A DNA stretch of 24,124 nucleotides. It comes from Armatimonadota bacterium (lineage in GTDB: Bacteria; Armatimonadota; JAAZEB01). Shown piece by piece: positions 8,131-14,974 of this stretch (positions are counted from its first letter, which is position 1; each line of letters begins with the position of its first letter). The position numbers were made by a program, and so were the translations under genes. The stretch lies in contig DUUU01000390.1 in the NCBI GenBank assembly GCA_012841485.1, forward strand, positions 1-24,124. The letters are read 5' to 3'. The notes beneath the pieces were generated by a model, which was not told the origin of the DNA, made no database searches, and saw only the letters and a list, made by a program, of their open reading frames with translations.

Positions 8131-8757
8131 CTAACCATCCGCGAGCGCGGCGACGGCGGCGCGGATGCGCTCGGCACCTTCCGTCAACGCCTGCCTCCGA
8201 TCCGGGTGATCGCGCAGGTCGTCCAGACAGAGCGGGGGACCGATGCGAACGACTGTCGGCCGCGGGGAACGCCGGGGGGTGACGGTGCCATAGGGCATCA
8301 CGCCATCGGTGCCCTCCAGCCGAATGGGGATCACGGGGACACCTGCGCGCAGAGACAGCAGCGCGGCGCCCGGCTGAAACGCGATGAGTTCGCCCGTTTC
8401 GCTCTCGCGACCCTCCGGGAAGATGACGACCAGCTCGCCCTGGCTCAGAAGCTGTTCCGCACGCCGGAGCGCGGCGCGGTCGGCGGTGCCTCGCTTGACC
8501 GGAAACGCATGGAGCGCGCGTATGATCGGCCCCAGGAATCGAATCTCGAAAAGCTCTTCCTTGGCCATGAAGTAGGGGCCGCGCGCGGACGCGACCGCGA
8601 TCGCAGGCGGGTCGGCGTTGCTGAGGTGGTTGGCGGCGACGATGGCGGCGCCGCGCCTGGGTAGGTGCCGGCGGCCCTCGACGCGGATGCCCCCGAGGGC
8701 AGTGAAGAGAGTCCAGAAGAGGGCACGTGTCACCTGGTAGAAGATCCTGTAGGTCAC
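8131..8757 (-). CDS. plsC: 1-acyl-sn-glycerol-3-phosphate acyltransferase (PlsC-like)
   Basis: Membrane-associated acyltransferase that would acylate lysophosphatidic acid to phosphatidic acid in phospholipid synthesis. Catalytic motif I is NHLSNADP (H44-x4-D49), the substrate-binding region is FPVKRG (85-90), the third block is FPEGRES (113-119) and the fourth is VPVIPIRLEG. The hydrophobic N-terminus (YRIFYQVTRALFWTLF) fits the membrane anchor of short PlsC proteins. Start choice: the frame stays open to a TTG at 8811, but GTG 8757 gives the usual MTYRIFY-type beginning of the family and has GGAG 10 nt upstream; GTG 8766 is also possible. Length is about 208 aa, normal for the family. It is the first gene of a likely plsC-mazG unit. 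The exact acyl donor and acceptor are not shown by sequence. Confidence 0.88.
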   Translation of the reverse strand: MTYRIFYQVTRALFWTLFTALGGIRVEGRRHLPRRGAAIVAANHLSNADPPAIAVASARGPYFMAKEELFEIRFLGPIIRALHAFPVKRGTADRAALRRAEQLLSQGELVVIFPEGRESETGELIAFQPGAALLSLRAGVPVIPIRLEGTDGVMPYGTVTPRRSPRPTVVRIGPPLCLDDLRDHPDRRQALTEGAERIRAAVAALADG

Positions 8758-9107
8758 GTTACTCACACTCCGGGTTGTTCGCGCCCGTCGCCCCTTCTCC
8801 TGCCCTGGCAAGCGTTCAGGCTCACGCTGGTAGGGGGGCTGGTGAACAGCAGCGCCGGCGGCAGGTCACCAGCGCGTGACCTCCACCCCAACCCGCGTCC
8901 GTCCCCGCCTCCGTGGGGAGCGACCTTGCCGCTCCCTCCGACCCATGGTATAATAGGGTGTGACGCACCAGGGTGTGAGATCGTCCGCTCCGTGGGGCGG
9001 CATGCCCTGCGCGAGAGCACTCCATTGGTGAAACGAAGTCCGAGAGGAGGCCTGGAGGCGTCGGGGGCACTCTTTCCCCCGCGCACCCATCTTCCGTGAG
9101 GGATGAC
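8758..9107. other. Divergent intergenic region, 350 nt
   Basis: No gene seen. It contains the rightward promoter at 8926-8954 and then a leader of about 147 nt before the ATG at 9108. The leader has a small hairpin (GGGGG, 8-nt loop, CCCCC, about 9063-9080) and an AG-rich stretch around 9040-9056. I do not recognise a riboswitch class in it. If plsC starts at the upstream TTG, the left 54 nt would be coding. Confidence 0.45.
8926..8954 (+). promoter_or_regulatory. Promoter of the glycosyltransferase operon
   Basis: TTGCCG (8926-8931), a 17-nt spacer and TATAAT (8949-8954), on the same strand as the four-gene operon starting at 9108. Confidence 0.65.
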
Positions 9108-9872
9108 ATGGAGAGCAAGCCCCAAAGGAATTCGTTGAGTGGTGTTGTTCGATCCGCATTTCGGCCGCTACATGCCGGCCTCTTCCTCCTCTCGCTTCTG
9201 ATGGCCCTCGACCCGCTGGTTCGCGCGGTTGGCCTCTTCGGTCTGGTGGTCTACGTGATCCTGGTGTGTTACGACGTCTGGGGCCCGGATGGGGTGCGGG
9301 CCACGCCGGCCGAGATGGAGCCCGAACGGATCGCGGAGCCCTATGCCGGGCAGCTTCGGGAAGCCGAGGCGGCGAGGCGTCGGATCCACGAGGCGGCAAC
9401 CGGCGCAGGACACCCCCTCGGGCGGGTGATGGCCCCCCTTAAGGCGGATGCGGATCAGGTGGTGGCGCGCTTGGGTGCGCTGGCAGAGCGCGCCACACAA
9501 ATCGACCGGTTTCTTAAGCGCGAGAATCGGGAACAATTGGAGAAGAGCCTGGCGACGCTCGAGGAGCAGGCGAGTGCCTCGGATGACGAGTTCGCTCGCG
9601 ACCAGTACCTGCAAGCGCGTCAGGCCCGCGAGGAGCAGCTACGCGACTATGAAGAGCTCTCGCTCTGCCTCGCGCGCGTGCAAGCTCAGATCGCCAACGT
9701 CCTCTCAAGCCTCGAGGCGGCAGAGGTGAAAGTGATCAAGCTGCAAGCGGCTGATCTACGGCATGCAGGCGACGTCACCGACGCGGTGACGCGCAGCCTG
9801 CAGGAACTGTCGCTCGAAATGACGGGGCTTCAGGAGAGCGTCGATGCAACCATTGCGATACGCGCGCATTAA
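9108..9872 (+). CDS. Membrane-anchored coiled-coil protein, unknown function
   Basis: A 254-aa protein with one or two N-terminal membrane segments (about residues 20-58, LHAGLFLLSLLMALDPLVRA then VGLFGLVVYVILVCYDVW), followed by a mostly helical, charged region with long coiled-coil stretches (about 75-250; for example FLKRENREQLEKSLATLEEQ). I do not recognise a family. The cytoplasmic or periplasmic side of the coiled coil is not certain. Start ATG 9108 is chosen over the upstream in-frame start at 9096 because GAGGG lies 5-6 nt before it. It is the first gene of an operon: its end overlaps the TPR gene by 29 nt, implying coupled translation. Its place ahead of a secreted TPR protein and two carbohydrate-active proteins suggests a scaffold role in an envelope glycan process, which is inference. 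Confidence 0.7.
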   Translation: MESKPQRNSLSGVVRSAFRPLHAGLFLLSLLMALDPLVRAVGLFGLVVYVILVCYDVWGPDGVRATPAEMEPERIAEPYAGQLREAEAARRRIHEAATGAGHPLGRVMAPLKADADQVVARLGALAERATQIDRFLKRENREQLEKSLATLEEQASASDDEFARDQYLQARQAREEQLRDYEELSLCLARVQAQIANVLSSLEAAEVKVIKLQAADLRHAGDVTDAVTRSLQELSLEMTGLQESVDATIAIRAH

Positions 9873-10461
9873 GGCAGGGCACAGGCATCGCTGTTGCGTG
9901 GCGTGTGCCGTGGCAGGGCTGATCGCCGCCCTGGTCTGTGTGCCCGGGCCGGCACACTCCGCGGCGGCGGACCCGGAAGCGACCGCAACCGCGGTCCTCG
10001 ATCAGGTCGTCGAGGGACTATGGGAGCGATCGGATCGCTTCTTCCACCACGGCGACTACGAGACGACGACGCGGATCAACCGGCTGGTCGTCCGGATGGA
10101 TCCACACTTCGTCGAGGGCCTCAACACGCTGGCGTGGCTCCTGCGCCAGGGGCTGAATCGGCCGCAGGAGGCGCTGGCCCTGCATCACCGGGCTATCCAG
10201 GACAACCCGGAGCGTTGGGACGCCTTCTTCGATCTGGGGCTCTTCTATTTCGACACGAAGAACTACCCACTGGCCGTGCACTATTTCCGCCGGAGCGTGG
10301 AGCTGGAGGCCCCTGCGGCCAAGCAGCACATGCTAGCGCATGCCTACGAGAAGATGGGCCGCAAAGCAGACGCGCTTCGCGCCTGGCGGGCCATCGTTGA
10401 GAAGTTCCCGGGCGACGAGCCCGCGCGCCGAAACCTGGAGCGACTGGAGAAAGAGGAGTGA
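9844..10461 (+). CDS. Exported TPR-repeat protein
   Basis: A 205-aa protein. A basic start (MQPLRYARIKAGHRHR), a hydrophobic core (ACAVAGLIAALVCV) and PAHSAAAD look like a Sec signal peptide cleaved near residue 41. The remainder is a run of tetratricopeptide-like helix pairs: about 64-98 (GDYETTTRINRLVVRMDPHF), 99-132 (ALALHHRAIQDNPERW), 133-166 (FFDLGLFYFDTKNYPLAVHY) and 167-204 (HAYEKMGRKADALRAWRAI). TPR proteins mediate protein contacts; no enzymatic role is expected. The two cysteines before the hydrophobic core are not in a lipobox. It overlaps the upstream coiled-coil gene by 29 nt and the downstream GT4 gene by 4 nt (GTGA), so all are one coupled unit. Confidence 0.8.
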   Translation: MQPLRYARIKAGHRHRCCVACAVAGLIAALVCVPGPAHSAAADPEATATAVLDQVVEGLWERSDRFFHHGDYETTTRINRLVVRMDPHFVEGLNTLAWLLRQGLNRPQEALALHHRAIQDNPERWDAFFDLGLFYFDTKNYPLAVHYFRRSVELEAPAAKQHMLAHAYEKMGRKADALRAWRAIVEKFPGDEPARRNLERLEKEE

Positions 10462-11666
10462 GAGTAGAAGATCTGGGGATGTTCCGGTTCCTGCACGAGG
10501 TGCTCAACCGCGTCAACGTCGCGTACGTGGCCACCTATCCCCCGGCCGAGTGCGGAATCGCCACGTTCACGCGTGATCTCGTCACCGCCATCCAGAAATT
10601 CACCCCCTTTTCAGAGCCGCGCGTGGTGGCAATCAATGAGGAAGGCCATATCCTGCGCTACGATCACCGCTACGTCAAGCACACCATCTCGAAGCAGGAG
10701 AAGGAGAGCTACCAGGAGGCGGCGGAGTACATCAACAGCCAGCCGGTGGATATCGTCAGCATCCAGCATGAGTTTGGCATCTTCGGTGGTCCGGAAGGCG
10801 AGTATCTGATCGATTTTATGGCCGCCCTGCGCAAGCCAATCGTCACCACGCTGCACACGGTGGTGCTCCAGCCGTGGGGCGCCATGCGCGCGGGCGTCGA
10901 GGCGATCTTCGAGTACTCCGATGTGGTGGTGGCGATGCTCGATATCGCTCGCGATATCCTGGATGACGTGTACAAGGTAGACACGCGGAAGCTGCGCATC
11001 ATCCCGCACGGTGTTCCGAACGTGCCCCGGATTCCTATTGAAGTGGCCAAGAAGAACCTGGGTCTGGACGGGCGCAAGATCATCTCCACCTTTGGCCTGG
11101 TGAGCCGCGGAAAGGGTCTGGAGTACGTCATTCAGGCGATGCCGGAGGTGATCCGGCGCTTTCCGGACGCGCTCTACCTTATCTTGGGCGAGACCCACCC
11201 CTCGGTGCGCCGGCACGAGGGGGAGGTGTATCGGAACGAGCTGGACGAGTGGGTGCGCCGTCTTGGGGTCCGCCGGCATGTGCGCTTCGATAACCGCTAC
11301 CTCACGCTCGAAGAACTGGTCAACTACCTGAACGCGACCGACGTCTACGTGACCCCCTACGTGAATCCAGACCAGATCGTCAGCGGCACGCTGGCGTATG
11401 CCATCGGTTGCGGTCGGGCCATCGTCTCCACTCCGTACCTCTATGCCCAATCCTCCCTCTCCGAGAATCGGGGTCTCCTGGCAGAGTTCCGAAATCCGGG
11501 GAGCATCGCGGAGGCGATCACGCGCATCCTCGGGGAGGCGCCCCTGCGCACCTGTCTCGAGGACAACTGCTACCAGTGGGGCCGGAAGATGACCTGGCAC
11601 AACGTTGCCATCGAATACCTGGATGCCTTCCACCGCGTGATGCCCGGCCGGAGGGCGGCAGCGTGA
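10458..11666 (+). CDS. GT4-like glycosyltransferase
   Basis: GT-B-fold retaining glycosyltransferase, 402 aa. The N-terminal acceptor domain opens with VAYVATYPPAECGIATFT, followed by IQHEFGIFGG and a TTLHTVV strand. The C-terminal donor domain begins after IIPHGVPN, with FGLVSRGKGLEYVIQAMPEV and ILGETHP. The usual EX7E donor motif appears as NPDQIVSGTLAYAIGCGRA, so the first glutamate is replaced by Asp; I recall the related NPEQ form in this subfamily. Sugar donor and acceptor cannot be read from sequence. The GTG at 10458 overlaps the TPR stop by 4 nt (GTGA) with GGAG 8 nt upstream; ATG 10479 is an alternative start. It is followed with a second 4-nt overlap by the alpha/alpha-barrel gene. 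This tight coupling argues that the two enzymes act on the same glycan. Confidence 0.87.
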   Translation: MRVEDLGMFRFLHEVLNRVNVAYVATYPPAECGIATFTRDLVTAIQKFTPFSEPRVVAINEEGHILRYDHRYVKHTISKQEKESYQEAAEYINSQPVDIVSIQHEFGIFGGPEGEYLIDFMAALRKPIVTTLHTVVLQPWGAMRAGVEAIFEYSDVVVAMLDIARDILDDVYKVDTRKLRIIPHGVPNVPRIPIEVAKKNLGLDGRKIISTFGLVSRGKGLEYVIQAMPEVIRRFPDALYLILGETHPSVRRHEGEVYRNELDEWVRRLGVRRHVRFDNRYLTLEELVNYLNATDVYVTPYVNPDQIVSGTLAYAIGCGRAIVSTPYLYAQSSLSENRGLLAEFRNPGSIAEAITRILGEAPLRTCLEDNCYQWGRKMTWHNVAIEYLDAFHRVMPGRRAAA

Positions 11667-12718
11667 AGGGGGACAAACCCCGCTACCCGGAGCCCAACCT
11701 GAGCTACCTCCGGCTCTTGAGTGACGACACCGGGGTGATCCAACATGCTCTGTACGGGGTGCCAAACCGGCCTACCGGCTATACCACGGATGACAATGCG
11801 CGCGCGCTACTGGTGGCGATCCAGGAGTATGAGCGCACGGGATCCCGCGAGGCGTTGGCTAGCGCGGCCACTTACCTCGCTTTTCTCTACCACGCGCTCA
11901 CCCCGGACAACTACTTCCACAACCTGATGTCCTATGACCGCCGGTGGATCGACGCGCGCGGCTCGGAGGATTCCCACGGGCGCGCGCTCTGGGCCGCCGG
12001 CTATGTCGCCGGGTCGACCGCACCGCTGGAGATCCGACGTGCGGCTCAGCAGGTCTTTGAAGACGCGGTGCCCTGGGCGCGAAGCCTGCGAAGCCTGCGC
12101 GCCATTGCGTTTAGCATGATGGGCGTGGCCTACTACTCGCGGCAGTGGCCGGAATCGCCGGTGATCGCCGGGCTGCCGGAGCGGCTCTCCATCCAGCTCC
12201 TCGCGGCCTATCAACGCCACCGTTCCGATGAGTGGCGCTGGTTCGAGAACGCGCTCACCTATTCAAACGGGATGCTGCCCCATGCGCTGCTGCGCGGTTT
12301 CGAGTTGACCGGGAATGAGCAGTGTCGAGACGTGGCGCGCGAGGCGCTGGAGTTTCTGACCGAGGTCCTGGTGGTGGATGGAGTGCTTCAACCGATCGGC
12401 TGTCATGGTTGGTATGCGCGCGGCGGCACACGGGCGTGGTTCGACCAGCAGCCGGTGGATGTGATGGGGATGGTGCTCCTCTATCTCACCGCGGCGCGGG
12501 TGTTCCAGGACGAGCGCTACCAGGAGCTGGCCACGCTCTCGCTGGATTGGTTCTTCGGGCGGAATGCTCTGGGGCAGATCATGGTCAATCCAGAATCGGG
12601 AGCGTGCTACGACGGGTTGACACCCGAGGGTGTCAACGGCAACCAGGGCGCTGAGTCGCAGACAGCCTATCTCCTGGCACACCTGGCGATGGTGCGCGCC
12701 GGCCTTGCTACCCCCTGA
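11663..12718 (+). CDS. Alpha/alpha-barrel glycosidase- or epimerase-like protein
   Basis: A 351-aa soluble protein whose regularly spaced helices and Trp/Tyr/Gly-rich loops look like an (alpha/alpha)6 barrel, as in several glycosidases and epimerases. Recognisable segments are GYTTDDNARALL (about 36-47), LMSYDRRWIDARGSEDSHGR (about 89-108), WRWFENALTYSNGMLPHALL (about 192-211), PIGCHGWYARGG (about 245-256) and NPESGACYDGLTPEGVNG (about 310-327). Candidate catalytic acids are the Asp pair in TTDDN and the Glu/Asp of RGSEDSHGR, but I cannot assign them. The true start is GTG 11663, overlapping the GT4 stop (GTGA); the longer upstream reading frame lies inside the GT4 gene. I recall barrel proteins of this kind beside similar GT4 genes in other phyla, sometimes with GH130 phosphorylases; no GH130 gene is present here. 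Fold likely; reaction unknown. Confidence 0.75.
   Translation: MKGDKPRYPEPNLSYLRLLSDDTGVIQHALYGVPNRPTGYTTDDNARALLVAIQEYERTGSREALASAATYLAFLYHALTPDNYFHNLMSYDRRWIDARGSEDSHGRALWAAGYVAGSTAPLEIRRAAQQVFEDAVPWARSLRSLRAIAFSMMGVAYYSRQWPESPVIAGLPERLSIQLLAAYQRHRSDEWRWFENALTYSNGMLPHALLRGFELTGNEQCRDVAREALEFLTEVLVVDGVLQPIGCHGWYARGGTRAWFDQQPVDVMGMVLLYLTAARVFQDERYQELATLSLDWFFGRNALGQIMVNPESGACYDGLTPEGVNGNQGAESQTAYLLAHLAMVRAGLATP
12616..12637. repeat. Perfect 10-bp palindrome inside the barrel gene
   Basis: GTTGACACCC (12616-12625) and GGGTGTCAAC (12628-12637) are exact inverted repeats around a 2-nt centre. The site is in codons for the GLTPEGVNG loop, 85 nt from the lexA stop codon. It looks like a dimeric regulator site, but coding constraint could also explain it. 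Confidence 0.4.
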
Positions 12719-12721
12719 GCG

Positions 12722-13336
12722 TCAGTTGAACGTTCGGATCGCCATCACTACCTTGCCGAGGATCGACAGGTCGGTGCAATAGATGGGCGCCATCGTGGGA
12801 TTCTCCGGCTGCAGGCGCACGCGATCCGGCTCACGGTAGAAGGTCTTGACGGTAGCCTCCTCGCCCAGAAGGGCAACCACGATCTCGCCATCCCGAGCCG
12901 TCTGCTGCTGGCGCACCACGACATAATCGCCATTGTGGATGCCACGGCCTATCATGCTATCGCCGCGCACGCGGAGCATGAACAGCTGGCCATCTCCCAC
13001 CAGCTCCTGGGGTAGCGAGAAGACTCCCTCCACGTGCTCCTGAGCAAGGATGGGCCGGCCGGCCGTGATTGTGCCCAGCAGCGGGACGTCCACCCCGCGC
13101 TGCATGCCGTGCCGGGCACCAGGAAATCGCACAATCTCGATGGTGCGCGAGCGCGTTGGGTTCCGCTTGATGAACCCCTTCTTCTCCAGGGCATTCAGAT
13201 GCTTCTGCACGGTGCAGCTCGAGCTCAAGCCGACCGCCTCACCGATCTCGCGCACGGTGGGGGGATACCCGCTGGCACGCTGCTGGTCGTATATCGTCTG
13301 CAGAATCTGGCGCTGGCGTTCCGTGAGCTCCTTCAT
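12722..13336 (-). CDS. lexA: LexA repressor
   Basis: SOS repressor with autoprotease, 204 aa. The N-terminal winged helix-turn-helix (about 1-65) contains YPPTVREIGEAVGLSSSCTV, typical of LexA. The S24-type peptidase domain follows, with cleavage site A92-G93 in GTITAGRP, catalytic S127 in RGDSMIG and K164 in EATVKTFYRE, so self-cleavage should work. The start is ATG 13336, with GGAAGGAA upstream; a longer in-frame reading reaches 13948 but lies antisense to the MgtE-like gene. Its 3' end is 3 nt from the convergent barrel gene. The promoter is visible at 13398-13426, but I could not find a clear Gram-positive-type (CGAAC-N4-GTTCG) or E. coli-type SOS box, so the operator may be lineage-specific. 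Confidence 0.96.
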   Translation of the reverse strand: MKELTERQRQILQTIYDQQRASGYPPTVREIGEAVGLSSSCTVQKHLNALEKKGFIKRNPTRSRTIEIVRFPGARHGMQRGVDVPLLGTITAGRPILAQEHVEGVFSLPQELVGDGQLFMLRVRGDSMIGRGIHNGDYVVVRQQQTARDGEIVVALLGEEATVKTFYREPDRVRLQPENPTMAPIYCTDLSILGKVVMAIRTFN

Positions 13337-13397
13337 ACAGCGGTTCCTTCCCACAAGAGAGGCTCGTCTACGGGCGCAACCTCTCACACTCGTGTCT

Positions 13398-13426
13398 ATT
13401 GTAGCATATTCGGGGAAATTAGGCAA
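13398..13426 (-). promoter_or_regulatory. lexA promoter
   Basis: On the minus strand TTGCCT (13421-13426), a 17-nt spacer and TACAAT (13398-13403). The leader would be about 55 nt. The spacer contains CGAATATG, which weakly resembles half of a Bacillus-type SOS box; no full palindrome was seen. Confidence 0.6.
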
Positions 13427-13484
13427 ACCGCTGTTTGGAACCCAGGCGTTTGCCGCAAGCGGACGACCGTGGGCCGGGCCCGCG

Positions 13485-13514
13485 TTGACAGCGAGGGACT
13501 CCGCCGGATATAAT
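13485..13514 (+). promoter_or_regulatory. Consensus promoter of the MgtE-like gene
   Basis: Perfect TTGACA (13485-13490), an 18-nt spacer and perfect TATAAT (13509-13514). The predicted start site near 13521 leaves a leader of only about 9 nt before ATG 13530, with no Shine-Dalgarno. The 14 nt from the -35 onward match those at the riboswitch promoter (23788-23801). Confidence 0.75.
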
Positions 13515-13529
13515 GAGACTGGCGGCACT

Positions 13530-14852
13530 ATGAATTCTGATGTTCTGGCTGAGATCAGGGAGGCGCTCGCCTCTGGTGATGAGGGGCTCCTCTGCGAGCG
13601 CCTGAGCGCGGTATTGCCGGCCGATCTGGCCGATGTCGTCAAGCGCCTGGGCGAGGAGGACCGGGGCGCCATCCTCCGTACGCTGGCAGATGATGCCGCG
13701 GGCGCGCTGCTCCTGGAGCTGGGCGAGAGGGACGCAGTCGCCATGGTGCGCCTGCTGCATCCAGAGCGCGCCAGGCGTATTCTGGGCGATATGGCTCCCG
13801 ATGAGGCCGCGGACCTTCTACGAGACCTGCCCGATGAAGCCGCGGATGCGCTCCTGGCGGGGATGGATGCCGAGGATGCAGAGGAGGTGCGTGAACTCCT
13901 TGAGTATCCCGAGAACACCGCGGGCGGGCGTATGGCGACGGAGTTCATGCCGGTCTCGCCCGAGAAGCGCGTCTCGGAGGTGATAGAGGATCTGCGCGCT
14001 CATCCCCCCGCGCCTGAAGTGGCATATTACCTTTACGCCTGTGATGAGGCCGGCCGGTTGGCCGGAGTCGTTTCGCTGCGCGATCTGATCGTGGCCGCGC
14101 CCGAGGCGCGCATCGCAGAGATCATGACGCGCGATGTGATCCGCGTTGGTGTGGATGCCGATCAGCGCGAGGCAGCGGAGTTGGTGGCGCGCTATAGCCT
14201 CCTGGCGCTGCCGGTCGTGGACGCGCAGGAGCGCATGCTCGGGGTGATCACCGCCGGCGCCGTTCTTGAGGTGCTCGAGGAGGAGGCGACCGAGGAGATC
14301 CTCCATGTGTCATCGGGTGCCGAGGAGCAGAGGGAGCGCCCCAAGTCCGCCCCGCAGGTCCGCTTGCGGCGTGCCACGATCGCCATGGGCGCCGGGCTTG
14401 TCGCCGCTGCCATGCTGGCGGCCTACCGTCAGACATTCCAGGTGCGTATCGACTACCTCCTCTTCATCCCGCTGGTGCTCGTCGTGAGCGAGGTGGTCAC
14501 CGGGCAGGTGATGGCCTCCATTCGCGGCGCTATACGGCGCGACCCCGCCCCGGCCAGCCTGGGAAGAGCAGTCGGACGCGAGATCCTCAGCACCGCGCTC
14601 GTCGCCGCCGCCGCCGGAGGGCTGCTTGCGTGGTTGCTGGGCGACTGGCAGCAGCTCCAGCCGACCGGCACCGTTCTCGGAGCGGCGGTTTTCCTCGTCG
14701 GCGTTGCCGCGGGCGTCGTGGGAGGAGGGCTCCCCATCCTATCGCTCGCGCTGCGGCACGATCCATCAGCGGTATCCGGCTCGGTGACTGCCGCGGTTGC
14801 CAATACGCTGAGTCTGGCAACCTACCTCTGGGTCGTAGTGACCATCGGCTGA
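13530..14852 (+). CDS. Divergent MgtE-like protein (N domain, CBS pair, degenerate pore)
   Basis: A 440-aa protein with MgtE domain order. Residues about 1-130 are the MgtE intracellular N domain (repeats such as ADLADVVKRLGEEDRGAIL and PDEAADLLRDLPDEAADALL). Residues about 131-255 are two CBS motifs (EFMPVSPEKRVSEVI, GVVSLRDLI, IMTRDVIRVG). Residues 277-440 are about five membrane helices. The membrane part is unusual. Where MgtE channels carry the GGN-x-G-x-Q helix signature, this protein has VVSEVVTGQVMASIRG (318-333). The pore aspartate (D432 in T. thermophilus MgtE) aligns with N425 in SGSVTAAVANTLSLA, where SGPF-x-TT-xx-D is expected. It may still be a cation transporter with other selectivity, or a sensor without transport. 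The start is set by the promoter and the first ATG. Domain call is strong; Mg2+ transport is doubtful. Confidence 0.85.
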   Translation: MNSDVLAEIREALASGDEGLLCERLSAVLPADLADVVKRLGEEDRGAILRTLADDAAGALLLELGERDAVAMVRLLHPERARRILGDMAPDEAADLLRDLPDEAADALLAGMDAEDAEEVRELLEYPENTAGGRMATEFMPVSPEKRVSEVIEDLRAHPPAPEVAYYLYACDEAGRLAGVVSLRDLIVAAPEARIAEIMTRDVIRVGVDADQREAAELVARYSLLALPVVDAQERMLGVITAGAVLEVLEEEATEEILHVSSGAEEQRERPKSAPQVRLRRATIAMGAGLVAAAMLAAYRQTFQVRIDYLLFIPLVLVVSEVVTGQVMASIRGAIRRDPAPASLGRAVGREILSTALVAAAAGGLLAWLLGDWQQLQPTGTVLGAAVFLVGVAAGVVGGGLPILSLALRHDPSAVSGSVTAAVANTLSLATYLWVVVTIG

Positions 14853-14974
14853 GGGTGTCGCGGCGGAGACGCGGCGCGTTCGCCCCGGGCGATGGACGGG
14901 CCTGCTCCGCGCTACAGGACGGTGTAAGCCGCACGGCGCCGGGGAACCACGAAGTGGGAGGTGAGTCTCTCACT

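Noticed and set aside
11408..11662. N-terminal extension of the alpha/alpha-barrel protein
   Set aside because: It is out of frame inside the GT4 gene; the GTGA overlap at 11663 is the natural start.
10611..11765. 384-aa minus-strand open frame
   Set aside because: Antisense to the GT4 gene; rich in His/Asp/Arg with no fold signature.
13337..13460. SOS box in the lexA promoter region
   Set aside because: No palindrome matching the E. coli (CTGT-N8-ACAG) or Bacillus (CGAAC-N4-GTTCG) type could be found; CGAATATG is only a weak half site.
13337..13948. N-terminal extension of LexA
   Set aside because: It would place 200 Ser/Arg/Ala-rich residues ahead of the winged helix and run antisense into the MgtE-like gene; the promoter and ribosome site support ATG 13336.
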